Origin: Mesotaenium endlicherianum
Taxonomy: Eukaryota > Streptophyta > Zygnematophyceae > Zygnematales > Mesotaeniaceae
Direction of reading: 5' to 3'
NCBI GenBank assembly: GCA_009602735.1
Contig: WELA01013799.1
Coordinates: forward strand, 361,327 to 398,400
DNA: 37,074 nucleotides
This document shows positions 18,642 through 28,371 of this stretch, in pieces (position 1 is the stretch's first letter; each line of letters opens with the position of its first letter). Under the pieces are notes generated by a model. It was not told the origin of the DNA. It did no database searches and was given only the letters and a program-made list of their open reading frames with translations. A program made the translations under genes and the position numbers.

Positions 18642-21600
18642 TCAATTTTTCCTCTTTCTTGTTCTTGCAGGCTGCCTCCAAGGGGTCTTCTGCTGCTTCT
18701 TGATGGTGGCAGGCTGCCTCCCTGAAGTCTTCGGGCTTCTAGTAGAGAGACTTGGGGCTGGTCCAAGATGGGGGTTGGCGGCATGGAAGCGCTTCAACTT
18801 TCTCTGAACTTTGTCAAGGTAGTGCGCCGCCACCCAACTATTCTCCGAATCTGGATATCCTTTCCACTTGATCAAGTATTGCTGCTGTCTCCTGAAATTT
18901 CTCATAGCCACTATGTCTTCCACTTCGTACTCCAAATGATCATCCACTATTGTTGGGGCTGGTGGGGTTGTCACACGTCCTGGGAACTTGTTGTCGGGTT
19001 GCACATATGGCTTGAAGAGGGAAGCGTGGAATACGGGGTCGATGTGCATAGTCTGGGGAAGTTCTAGCTTGAAAGCAACGGGGTTGACTTGCTGGATAAT
19101 CTTGAAGGGTCCCAAATACTTGGGAGAGAACTTGCTGCCGGCAGGCCTGTTGTTCAGGGAAATGTTCTTGGATGATAGTAACACGTTGTCACCCACTCTG
19201 TACGTAATTTCTCTTCTGGATCTGTTCGCCACTCTTGCTTGAGCATCTTGCGCGTGTTGTAGAGCTTTCTTCGCTGCTGTAAGGGCTGCTTCTAATGTCT
19301 CCATAAAATCTGTGGCTGCAGGTACTTCATCATGGCCAGCCGTGAAGCTCAGTGGCGTGGTCGGATGGAAGCCATAGTTGAGGAAGAATGGGGACTCTTG
19401 GGTAGAGGCCTGCGTAGTGTTGTTGTAGGCAAACTCGAGGGGGGTCAAGTACATGTCCCAGTCTTGCTCGAGGGTAGACACGTAGGCCTTTAGAGAGGTC
19501 TTTAGGGTACGATTCATACGCTCGGTTTGCCCATCTGATTGTGGGTGGTAGGCAGTAGACATATCCAGCGATGTACCCAAGTTCTTGAAGAGATTTTTCC
19601 AGAAATGGCTTGTGAATCTTGGATCTCTATCTGACACAATTCTTGATGGTAGTCCATGGAGTCGGAAGATGTTGTCAAAGATGAGTCTTGCAAGTTGTGG
19701 TGCTGTAGCCTTAGTCGTCGTGGGAATAAAATGAGCCATCTTGGTAAGTCTGTCCACCACCGTGAGTATTGCATTATGGCCTCGAGGTGTCACGGGCAAG
19801 TCCACGATAAGGTCCATTGAGATGTCCGTCCATTGTCTTTCGGGGATTGGTAGTGGTTGGAGGAGTCCTCCCGCCTTTTGCGATGATGGCTTGATTCTTT
19901 GGCATGTGTCACAGCTCCTGCAGTACTCCTTGACTTGCTTAGACATGCCTGGCCAACAATAAGTCCTAGCTAGAACGCCCGTGGTCCTTAGGATTCCAAA
20001 GTGTCCTCCAAGAGGGTTGTCGTGTGCTTCTCGTAGAAGCAAGAGCCGGAGGTCTATGTCATTAGGAACACATCTCTGGCCCGTATCTTGCCTCACCCAA
20101 TAATTGCCTTCTTGCTTCTTGCATGGGTCCAAGGCTGCTTCTCCGTTCTTGTAGTAAGGGTCTCTTTCATAGGCGGCTGAAAATCGAGCTTCCAGATCTG
20201 TCTTCAGGGATACCATCACTGCATTTAATTGCAGTCTTGAGAGGGGGTCAGCCGGGTTTGTCTTGCCGGGCTGGTACTGAATCGTGATGTTGTATTGTTG
20301 CAAGTATCCGCTCCATCTTGCTTGTCTCCTTGAGAGATACGGCTGCGTTTGGAGGTGCTTTAACGCCTCGTGGTCCGTGGTGACCAGTACTTTGCGTCCT
20401 TCAACGTAGCAGCGCCAAACCTTCAAGGCATGTACAATCGCCAATGCCTCTCGCTCCGTGGTTGTATAATTTTGCTCGGCTGGATTTAGCTTCCTTGACT
20501 CGTAGGCGATGGGCTGCAGTCCCTTGCCTTGGTCTTGAAGCAGGATTGCTCCTATTGCATAGGAAGATGCATCGGTGATGACGTGGAAGGGCCAATCTGG
20601 GTTTGGACTTGGGAGTGTGAGCACCGGGGATGTGGTCAATCTTCGCTTTAACTCTTGAAATGCCTCTTCCTCTTTCTTGGTCCATGTATATAGCCTGTCC
20701 TTCTTAAGTAGATCTGTCAGAGGGGCTGCTATGTGCGAGAAGCTCTGGATGAATCTCCTGTATCAATTGGCAAATCCCAAGAATGATTGGAGTTCTTTCT
20801 TGGTCGTGGGGGTTGGCCATTCCTCCTCCACCGTGGTCTTCTTGGGGTCCATCTTGATGCCATCAGCAGTCACGTGGAGACCTAGGAACTCCACTTCTTG
20901 TTTGGCAAACTCGCACTTTGACTCCTTTGCAAATAGCTTGTTTTGCTTCAATACTTCGAGGACTTCTTTCGAGTGTCTCGCATGCTCTTCAAAGGTCTTG
21001 CTGTAGATAAGGATGTCATCGATGAATACCACCACAAATCTGTCCAACATGGGCTGAAATATGGTGTTCATCATAGTCATGAAAGTTGCTGGCGCGTTGG
21101 TGAGTCCAAATGGCAGGACCATGAACTCAAAATGTCCATATCTTGTCCTGAATGCCGTCTTCTCTATGTCCGGTTCTGCGATGCGAATCTGGTGGTAGCC
21201 GCTCCGTAAGTCAATCTTCGTGAAGTACTTGGCTCCAACCAGCCGGTCCATGAGCTCATCCATGCGCGGCAGCGGGTATCGATTCTTGATGGTGATCTTG
21301 TTGAGGGCGCGATAGTCCACACACATCCTCAAGGTACCATCTTTCTTCTTGACAAATAGCACCGGGGCTCCAAATGGCGACTTGCTAGGTCGAATGAAGC
21401 CATGCTCCAGTAGCTCCTTGATTTGCTTCTTGACTTCGTCTAGCTCCGTGTATGACATTTTGAACGTAGGCCGAGAGATGGGCTTGCTTCCGGGCTCCAA
21501 CTCTATCTTGTGGTCTACGAATCTTTTGGGGGGTAGGCCCTTGGGCAATTCCGGGGAGAACACTTCTTTGTAGTCCTCAAAGACTTCTTGTATCTCCTTG

Positions 21601-22307
21601 GGAACGGGGCTGCCTTCTTGACTCTCGATGTCTTTCTTGATGTCTTTTGGCGTGATCAAGGCCAAAAGAAGCTCGTGTCCCTTCCTCACAAGTCTCTTGA
21701 GTTGGAGGGCGGACAATAGTATCTCGTGTGCCGGCTTCTGGATGTCTTGGGTCTGGATATTCTGGATTGCGCGCAAAATACAGATTCTTGAAGTGATGTC
21801 ATTCTTGATCTTGATAGTACCGGTCCTCCAATCAACTTGGGGGTTGTGCTTGGTCAACCAAGGCGTCCCTAGGATGACGTCGTACTTGCCCAATTGCATG
21901 GGGGAGAACACTACTCTATCCTTGAAGGACTTGATAGAGAGTGCCAAGGGGTACGTCTTCTTGGAAGGGGTAGTATAGGAGAATCCATCGGGCATCATAA
22001 TCTCCTCGTCGTGGTCAAGAGTTCGCATAGTAATACCGTGCTTGGTGGCAAAATCTGCAGCAATGAAGTTGCCTTGAGCTCCGCTATCCACCAAGATGTG
22101 GACCTTCTCTCCTCCAAGGTAACCTCTCAAACTCATTGGGGCTGGAACGTCGTCTTCAACGGGGGTCTCCACCTCACTTGGCGTGTTGCCTTCTCGTGAA
22201 GTGGGTCTTGGGGTGGTAGGCTCCTGGCCTACCGGCGCTGTCCGTTTTTTGACAACTTTTTGGGGCATGAAAGTGCACGATGGCCCTTTTCCTTGCAATA
22301 GAAGCAT
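18642..22307 (-). pseudogene. pol: Copy 2 pol, interrupted by a TGA in RT
   Basis: Same 1221-codon layout as copy 1 (protease, RT, RNase H, integrase, chromodomain). The Trp of FANWYRKF is TGA at 20763-20765, splitting it into 20763-22307 and the frame that resumes downstream and runs to 18642. Both parts stay in one frame. The other amino-acid changes (L to F, L to S, I to M, V to E, E to K) cluster in the same 316-bp tract, plus one isolated L to I. Catalytic motifs of protease, RT, RNase H and integrase are intact. The premature stop removes RNase H and integrase from the product. Confidence 0.93.
20678..20993 (-). other. Divergent RT tract in copy 2
   Basis: About 17 base differences from copy 1 (10675-10990) lie in these 316 bases, while the flanking 100 bases on each side match copy 1 exactly. 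At 11 of the 17 sites copy 2 has the base seen in R1 (6780-7090). The nonsense codon lies inside the tract. Confidence 0.85.
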
Positions 22308-23509
22308 AGTCCAGCCGTCATGAGAGCTTCTTTTTCAGCCGGGGAGAGTCTTGCTTTCACTCCTTGCTGGTTTCTTGCATCATAAGTGTCATTGGAGGGT
22401 CTTCCACTCTTCCGGGCAGCCGCGGGGTCCCTTTTAATAACTCCGATTTCCATGGGTGTGGGTCCAGATTCGGATGTGGAAGGGGCTGCGTACACCCGCG
22501 TCGTCGGTACCCGTGAAGATGAAGGCACGGAGTGCTTGAAATCCAAGGTATCCACCTTTTGGGCCACTTCAATGATCTTTGAGAAGTCCGTCAAGTCGCG
22601 TAACTCCACTTCCTTTGCCACCTTGGGTTTGAGGCCAAAGATGTAACGGTCAATCTTCTCCTCGAGAGACATGTTGGGGATCTCAAGAGTGAGGGCGTGA
22701 AATCTGGATGTATACTCTTGAACGGACGTCGTTTGCTTGAGATGGTGGAGCTTTCCTCGGGCAATCTTCTCCGCATTGATGGGCATGAATTGCTTCTTGA
22801 GGGCCTCACGAAAATCTGCCCATCTTGCATATGATGGTGGGGGCTCTTGGCCGAGCATGGGGTGCGCCATAGCTTGATATATAGCCGCTTGATAGTTACG
22901 CCACCATGATGTTGCTGCTCCTCTAAGTAAGGTAACGGCAAAGGGAACGTAGTCCTCCTCGGGTACTTCAAGGAACGCGAGGTACGTCTCCACTTGGTAG
23001 AGCCATAAATTCAGGTTGGCACCTTTCCCGGGGTTGAAAGTGTCGGGTTTGCCGGGCTTGATGAGTTTCCTTGCTCTCGTTGGCTCTTGTGGAGGCGCTT
23101 GAGCCGGGGCTGGATTTTGAGCATTGCTCGCAATAGGGGCAACCATGGCAGCCATAGCTTCTCTTGACGCTTGCACGGTTGCTTCATAGGTGGCCAAGCC
23201 CACTTGGTTGTGGACGGTCATTAGGAAGGCTGCCCACTCATTTGCGGGAACTCCTTGTGGTGGGGTCAACTTTGCTATAGCGGCTGCCACGGGATTTGAC
23301 GGTGCTCCTCCTTGTGGTGCTTCTTGTTGTTGCAGATTTCCTTGAGTAGGCTCTCCCATCGACGCTGGAGGAGGGTGTGCTCCTCCTTGTGGTGCTTCTT
23401 GTTGTTGCAGATTTTCTTGAGTGGGCTCTCCCATCGGCGCTGGAGGAGGGTGTCTTGGAGAGGAAGGGCTTCCTTCGAAAGCTTGCTGTTGGTCTTGAGG
23501 ATCGGCCAT
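22229..23509 (-). CDS. gag: Copy 2 Gag
   Basis: 426 residues, same as copy 1 Gag by eye, including the 25-residue tandem repeat and the CCHC knuckle. It is open throughout, so copy 2 could still supply particle protein. The slippery heptamer is at 22244-22250. Confidence 0.93.
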   Translation of the reverse strand: MADPQDQQQAFEGSPSSPRHPPPAPMGEPTQENLQQQEAPQGGAHPPPASMGEPTQGNLQQQEAPQGGAPSNPVAAAIAKLTPPQGVPANEWAAFLMTVHNQVGLATYEATVQASREAMAAMVAPIASNAQNPAPAQAPPQEPTRARKLIKPGKPDTFNPGKGANLNLWLYQVETYLAFLEVPEEDYVPFAVTLLRGAATSWWRNYQAAIYQAMAHPMLGQEPPPSYARWADFREALKKQFMPINAEKIARGKLHHLKQTTSVQEYTSRFHALTLEIPNMSLEEKIDRYIFGLKPKVAKEVELRDLTDFSKIIEVAQKVDTLDFKHSVPSSSRVPTTRVYAAPSTSESGPTPMEIGVIKRDPAAARKSGRPSNDTYDARNQQGVKARLSPAEKEALMTAGLCFYCKEKGHRALSCPKKLSKNGQRR

Positions 23510-23533
23510 CTTCTTGTGCTACCAAAGTGCCTA

Positions 23534-23545
23534 GCTCCGATACCA
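23534..23545 (-). other. Copy 2 primer-binding site
   Basis: The reverse complement is TGGTATCGGAGC, one base inside the 5' LTR, as in copy 1. Confidence 0.87.
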
Positions 23546-23546
23546 C

Positions 23547-24049
23547 TGTAGTGAAACAGATAGATAAAGTACTTAGTAAAACAGAATACTTTATCTATTC
23601 AAGACAAGGATCTTTGAACACAAGTGGTAGCTTCTTGAAAGAGAGATGGCTTCTTGAAAGTTAATATATTTCTGGATTTTGGCAAGTACAAGAGTGATTC
23701 TGGAATGTCTTTCTATGTTCTAGCTCTTGTTTATATACTTGCTACATAAGTAATTTCTAGGAAGGTGTATGTTGATGTGTTGGCACCCAACACATCCCAA
23801 AACTTGCCACCTCTTTCTAGAATAATGTACACATGTCCTTTTGACCTAAAAATGGCACATTTGACTTTTGCCACATGGAGTTCTTCTAGGTCTTTCCTGT
23901 AACTTCGAAAATGCCTTGGAAGGTTCAAAGGACATGAACCAAGTTACTAGAGTAGCTATTCACACTTGACTCCACACAATACTACTCCAAATATATTTAA
24001 AAACATTAAAATATATGCAAACTAATATATAATAACTCAAATCACTACA
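23547..24049 (-). repeat. Copy 2 5' LTR
   Basis: 503 bp. It carries several private changes relative to the other three family LTRs (for example at the sites near 23865, 23897, 23955 and 23999). Confidence 0.95.
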
Positions 24050-24120
24050 CTAGGTGTCAGCGCGGCGTTTGTCGTAGCCGTGGCTGCCATGATTGCAGGG
24101 CGTCCTCTTGTGCGAAGGTT

Positions 24121-25281
24121 CTATATGCCTTGCTGGCCCGAAGACGGCACAGGATCATCATGAGCGCGTCCAGCCTCCGTGTCGCGCTGCTTCTGCAAGC
24201 ATACGACCTGCAAATGCCCTGCCTTGCCGCAGTAAGTGCAGTCGCCTGGCCTGTCGTTCTGCGCCAGAGTGCACTCACAACGTGTGTGGCCCGTCCCTCC
24301 ACATGCCCAGCAACGGTCGCCCGTCGTTGCAGTCATGGAGATACGGCCACGTGGAGCGTTGCGAGACTGCGTATGTGCTGGCAGCTGCGAGCGTTGTGGC
24401 TGCTGCTGCTGATGCTGGCAGGCAAGAGCGAAGCGTGCTGTCGAAGAGGGCACCACCGGTGCCTCCTGGCGTATGCCAGTGGATGCCAGGCCCAAATGAT
24501 TGCTGATGTTGCTCCGTGCGGCAGCCAGGCTTTGACGCTCCACAGCTTTGTAGGCGTCCTCCAGCGTGTAGTCAACGTCGGCGCGGTCAATGAGGGGAGC
24601 GATGGCCCTCTCCCTTAGACGCGGATCGATGGCTCGCAAGAAGATCTCCGCAGCCTCTCGGTCGGTGACGGTGCCCACGTCTTGACGTAGGTGGGTCAAT
24701 CGCCGGTACATTATGCAAATCGTCTCATCTTTGCGGCGATAGAAGCGGTGCAGCTCGTACACCTTCTCTTCGGTGGCAGACTGAAACTCCTCTCTGAGAA
24801 CGTTCCAGAAGGCCTGGACAGGATCAGCTATGGGGGTGTCCACTGGCGGGTCTCCCACGGGCTCTGTGCGTGCGTAGATCTCAGCCGACTTCTCACGGTA
24901 GGTGTCACGAGCCTCGTGAAGAAGGTAACGCATAAGCGTGCCAAACACCTGGCGTTTGGTGAGCGTAGGAGTCTTGAGCTTTGCGTTCTCAAAGTCAGCC
25001 TCGAACTCAGAGATGGTATCGTCCAGATCACAGGTGCCTGGCCTACCGCTGAAACGGAAGAGGGAGGCCCTATCTACCTTCGTATCTTGGTCTCCAACCA
25101 TAGAGCTCTGTAGATCAATGTAAGTCCAATGAGGCTGTGGCTCAATGACAGCCACAGGCTGAAGAGGCACTTGATGATCCCCTTCAGAAGGTTCAGTGAT
25201 GGCACTGAGATCTGAGTCTGAGTCTTCCCCACTAACATTTTTGTAGTAAAGCTGATAAGTGAGCCCACTACGAGTAGGCAT
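24121..25281 (-). CDS. Element C Gag with two zinc knuckles
   Basis: 386 residues from a true ATG (25279-25281). The N-terminus is acidic (GEDSDSDLS). The middle (AFWNVLREEFQSATEEKVYEL through MYRRLTHLRQDVGT) resembles retrotransposon Gag capsid segments. The C-terminus has two CCHC knuckles: C324, C327, H332, C337 and C348, C351, H356, C361. Two knuckles and a different capsid sequence separate it from the copy 1 family (one knuckle). The matching pol is absent: the sequence breaks into copy 2's LTR 72 bases after the stop. Confidence 0.82.
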   Translation of the reverse strand: MPTRSGLTYQLYYKNVSGEDSDSDLSAITEPSEGDHQVPLQPVAVIEPQPHWTYIDLQSSMVGDQDTKVDRASLFRFSGRPGTCDLDDTISEFEADFENAKLKTPTLTKRQVFGTLMRYLLHEARDTYREKSAEIYARTEPVGDPPVDTPIADPVQAFWNVLREEFQSATEEKVYELHRFYRRKDETICIMYRRLTHLRQDVGTVTDREAAEIFLRAIDPRLRERAIAPLIDRADVDYTLEDAYKAVERQSLAAARSNISNHLGLASTGIRQEAPVVPSSTARFALACQHQQQQPQRSQLPAHTQSRNAPRGRISMTATTGDRCWACGGTGHTRCECTLAQNDRPGDCTYCGKAGHLQVVCLQKQRDTEAGRAHDDPVPSSGQQGI

Positions 25282-26123
25282 ACGCTGAAGATTCTAAATG
25301 CTTGTACGCGAAGCAGAGAGAGATCTTTTTAGAAGTAAGGGAGTGTGTACTCTCCAGAGTGAGCACCTCAAAATTGTAAACTGGTAGGAATACAACAAAT
25401 GAAGTATGGCCCAAAAGATCACTGGAAGCACATCATGATCTTCAAGAGTAGTCCTATGGCAGGGGTTTAAGCTGTGACTTTGCTCACCACTTGTAAAGTT
25501 CTTCAAGTGACTGGAAGCCAGCAAGGCTTGCTCTTCACAAGAGAGAAACTAAGTGGTCCTGAAAACACAAGAGATAAAAGTGCAAGCTTTACTGATGATC
25601 TCTGTGACTACAACTGGCATAATGGGGACTTCTAAAAAGATGTCTTTCTAGGGACATCTCTAGCACTTATACTCTTGGAAACCCGGCGGGTTAGGCGCGG
25701 ATTCAATGCATGTAGTCTTCATCTAAGATCTACCTTTGCATACACACACGTATACCTATCGTGCTAGCGCTCCAATAGGCTAGTTACTACTCAATCCAAT
25801 CAAAAGCGAGATGCTAGAATATGCTAAATGCTTGTGATAGGTCGAGCTCACTTTAGCACATGCTAAGCTTGTAAGACAAGCTTGCACACTTATGTTCGTG
25901 CAATCGGACAGTTGCCCGCCAAACCGTGGTACTCCTGTAGGTTGTGACGGTTCCTGGCGGCTGAGCACATGTTGGTCGGCTATGCATGGACCAACCGACG
26001 GGCTGCAGCTGTCGATCGGTGGCCCTTGATGCCTTTGGTGGCCTCGCCACTTGGGTGTCGGACACTTAGGAGTGCCTGGGCTCAAGTGACGGGCATTTAA
26101 GTGCCCCTGGGCCACTTGAAGGT

Positions 26124-26263
26124 GCCCGCCACCTTCCGGTGGCGCCACGTGGCCTCGGTGGCTCCCGTCGCTTGGCGCCGAGCACAATTAATGCTCGGGC
26201 TGGCTGTCGTGTGAACCTGGGCCAAGCGCGGAAGCCCGCCACCTTCCGGTCGCTCCACGTGGC
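26124..26263. repeat. Direct repeat, 110-bp spacing
   Basis: GCCCGCCACCTTCCGGT is at 26124-26140 and 26234-26250. Similarity continues for about 13 more bases (CCACGTGGCC) with three or so mismatches. Confidence 0.85.
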
Positions 26264-26409
26264 CCCCTTGACTCTTGTTGCCTTTGCTTCGGGCTGTCGC
26301 TTGGGTCCTTGCGGCCTGTAGTGGCTACAAATACAAAGTCAAGTACCTCCGTCCTGTTTTGGACGAGGTATTCGGCTTGTACTCCTGGTGCGTCTAGTAG
26401 GTCTGGCGT

Positions 26410-26435
26410 ACGTGACAAGTGTTGACTTGTCACGT
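26410..26435. promoter_or_regulatory. Perfect palindrome ACGTGACAAGT-GTTG-ACTTGTCACGT
   Basis: 11-bp perfect arms with a 4-base spacer. It contains ACGTGAC/GTCACGT half-sites, and CACGTG overlaps the right edge (26431-26436). It could be a bZIP/bHLH-type binding dyad in an LTR promoter or an RNA hairpin; neither is proven. Confidence 0.6.
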
Positions 26436-26578
26436 GGCATCTATCCCCTAGGCATGCGAGCGTAGCAACTTAATAAACTAAATCACACAAATGCAAAGAG
26501 GCAAGTGCCCGTTCGAGGTTGATCGCTCACACGCTTGTAGCTCGGGTACGTGCAACGACTTCGACTCAATAAATCATG

Positions 26579-26636
26579 ACAACCTTAAGGATTGGCAATC
26601 TTCTTGTGCTTCCAAAGTGTCTAACTCCGATACCAC
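26579..26636 (-). pseudogene. R1 leader and PBS remnant
   Basis: Matches the copy 2 sequence around the gag start and PBS. The gag ATG is lost (cat to caa in plus-strand letters), and the PBS at 26624-26635 has one extra mismatch (TGGTATCGGAGT). Confidence 0.82.
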
Positions 26637-27136
26637 TGTAGTGAAACGGATAAATAAAGTCCTTAGTAAAGTAGAATACTTCATGTAATAAAGACAAGAA
26701 TCTTTGATCACAAGTGGTAGCTTCTTGAAAGAGAGATGATTTCTTGAAAGTTAATATTTTGGAATTTGGCAAGTACAAAAGTGATTCTAGAATGCCTCTT
26801 TAAGTTCTAGCTCTTGTTTATATACTTGCTACACAAGTAATTTCTAAGAAGGTGCATATTGATGTGTTGGCACCCAACGCATCCCAAAACTTGCCACCTC
26901 TTTTTAGAAGAATGTACACATGTCCTTTTGACCAAAAAATGGCATGTTTGACTTGTGCCACATGGGTTCTTCTAGGTCCTTCTAATAATTTTGACATTGT
27001 CTTAGAAGGTTTAAAGGGCATGAACCAAGTCACTAGAGCAGTTATTCACACTAGAATCCACACAAGGTTACTTATAAGTATTCAAAAGCCTTAAAATATG
27101 AAAACAAACTAATACATTCTAACTTATATCACTACA
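26637..27136 (-). repeat. R1 5' LTR
   Basis: About 500 bp, TGTAGTG...CTACA, clearly related to the copy 1/2 LTRs but much more diverged. It follows the R1 leader, so it is best read as the 5' LTR of the old element. The partner 3' LTR is missing at the 6048 end. Confidence 0.85.
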
Positions 27137-28371
27137 GCTGCCGGGGCAATTCTGCCAATGGACCAAGGGATGTGATGGTCTGGCACCTTAGCATTGCCTG
27201 ATTTGGTACATGCTAGCGTGGTCAACCCATAACCACGCAGCCTTATCGAGGACAGCCCCCCGTGTGGCCCGGCTCGCTCATCCCCACCCATCTCTAGGTG
27301 TCGACAGTTGTCTTGTTGGTCATTACTCTACGCGTGTGGCGAGTGGACTTCAGACCAGCGTTGACTTTGACAGGTCAACTTTGTGTGGTCGGTGAGAGTA
27401 ACTGATTGTTATTTCGCACTCGGGCGCGCTGTGACTCTCGCCACGCGTGCAAGACCGTCATTTATTTGTAATTGCCACATCTTTTCTCTGTTGCTATCGA
27501 CTACCCATTGATGTGATCTTTCGAGGGACGTTTGTAGTGTAGCTTCGGGAAAATCATTCATATGAAACAGATATGAAACCTCTAATCAAACTCTTCCTCA
27601 AGTTGGCCCATCGATTGGATGATCGTAACAAAGAAACGACTGACAAGAAGGCCCCTCGATTTGACCACATTCGCAAATTTCAGATACATCCTCAGGCCTG
27701 CTCTGGCCGATGGTCAGAGTTTTGAGAACATTCGACAAAACTTGGGCAATTTTCAGAACTCAATTTTTATATAGCTTAGTAATATCCCATAACGTTTTTC
27801 ATTATTTAATTATAATGTATGGGGATTTTGTGACATCCACTCGGAATTATGAGGATTTTAAAAAGCATCTTTATTTTATGAGTTGAACTTTTTAACATTC
27901 GAAATAGCAAAGAACATCAAAAAAGTTGCGATACGAGGGGTCTGTTGGTGAATGGTGACCCTTCCAACGAAAAAGTACAAGCCGTCGTTGTCTTTCACGT
28001 ACCCAGCTCTTGTTAATTATTCACGAAACGAAATGATAGGTGTCGTGCCTAACAGCGTCGGACCCCTGGCACGTGCGTAGCTTCTCAGCACGCGTGCCTT
28101 CAACTCGTCGACGTGTCGGCGGTCCCTTTCACGTGCGGGGATTTCCTGGTCGTTTGGTCGGTGCGTTGCTGCACGTGGGAAATCGGCCGAGTGGATGGTC
28201 CCCTTGCACGTGTGTCGGTGGCGAACTAGCTGGGGGTTGACCCATTCCTGGTCTTCCTGCACTTGCATCATGCGGTGAAGCATCAACACACGCAGTGCTT
28301 CTCATGCTCAACCAGTTCCTCATTCCACCCTACCAACACTTAGTAGAAATTTTCAAAAAGTTATCTCATTC
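27137..28371. other. Unassigned sequence between R1 and element D
   Basis: No coding exon was recognised. It holds the left copy of a dispersed repeat (27276-27460) and four CACGTG hexamers between 28070 and 28212. The part next to element D may include its 3' LTR (a TGTTGG start on the minus strand near 28350 is possible), but no end could be confirmed. Confidence 0.45.
27276..27460. repeat. Dispersed repeat, left copy (pair with 35041-35210)
   Basis: Shares blocks such as GACTTTGACA, GGTCGGTGAG and GCGTGC...ACCGTCA, in the same order and direction, with 35041-35210. It is diverged and has indels. The two copies flank element D and the LTR-B block. Confidence 0.5.

Larger units (their letters stand above)
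17370..24049 (-). mobile_element. Copy 2: inverted sister of copy 1, one pol stop
   Basis: 6680 bp, exactly the length of copy 1; every landmark maps as x to 31668-x without indels. The LTRs are 17370-17872 (3') and 23547-24049 (5') and differ at 7 of 503 sites by eye. PBS and polypurine tract are intact. Flanks do not match: TTATC on the left (inside R1 gag) and CTAGG on the right (a different element), so there is no target duplication. A nonsense codon in RT makes it non-autonomous unless read through. Confidence 0.95.
24050..26578 (-). mobile_element. Fragment of a third retroelement (element C)
   Basis: It lies between copy 2 and the 5' end of R1. It holds one gag gene on the minus strand (24121-25281) and about 1.3 kb of leader or LTR-like sequence to its right. 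No pol, LTR pair, PBS or target duplication was recognised. R1 lacks roughly 150 bp of gag across this block, so the insertion was not simple, or a deletion followed. Confidence 0.6.
25282..26578. other. Element C upstream region
   Basis: About 1.3 kb with no convincing coding frame. Contents: two copies of a 17-mer 110 bases apart (26124, 26234), a perfect 11-bp-arm palindrome (26410-26435) and GC-rich stretches with GCCACGTGGC-like words. It is probably leader plus LTR of element C, but the LTR ends were not found. Confidence 0.45.

Noticed and set aside
28017..28289. Minus-strand 90-codon frame over the CACGTG cluster
   Set aside because: No domain and no continuity with element D; more likely noncoding.
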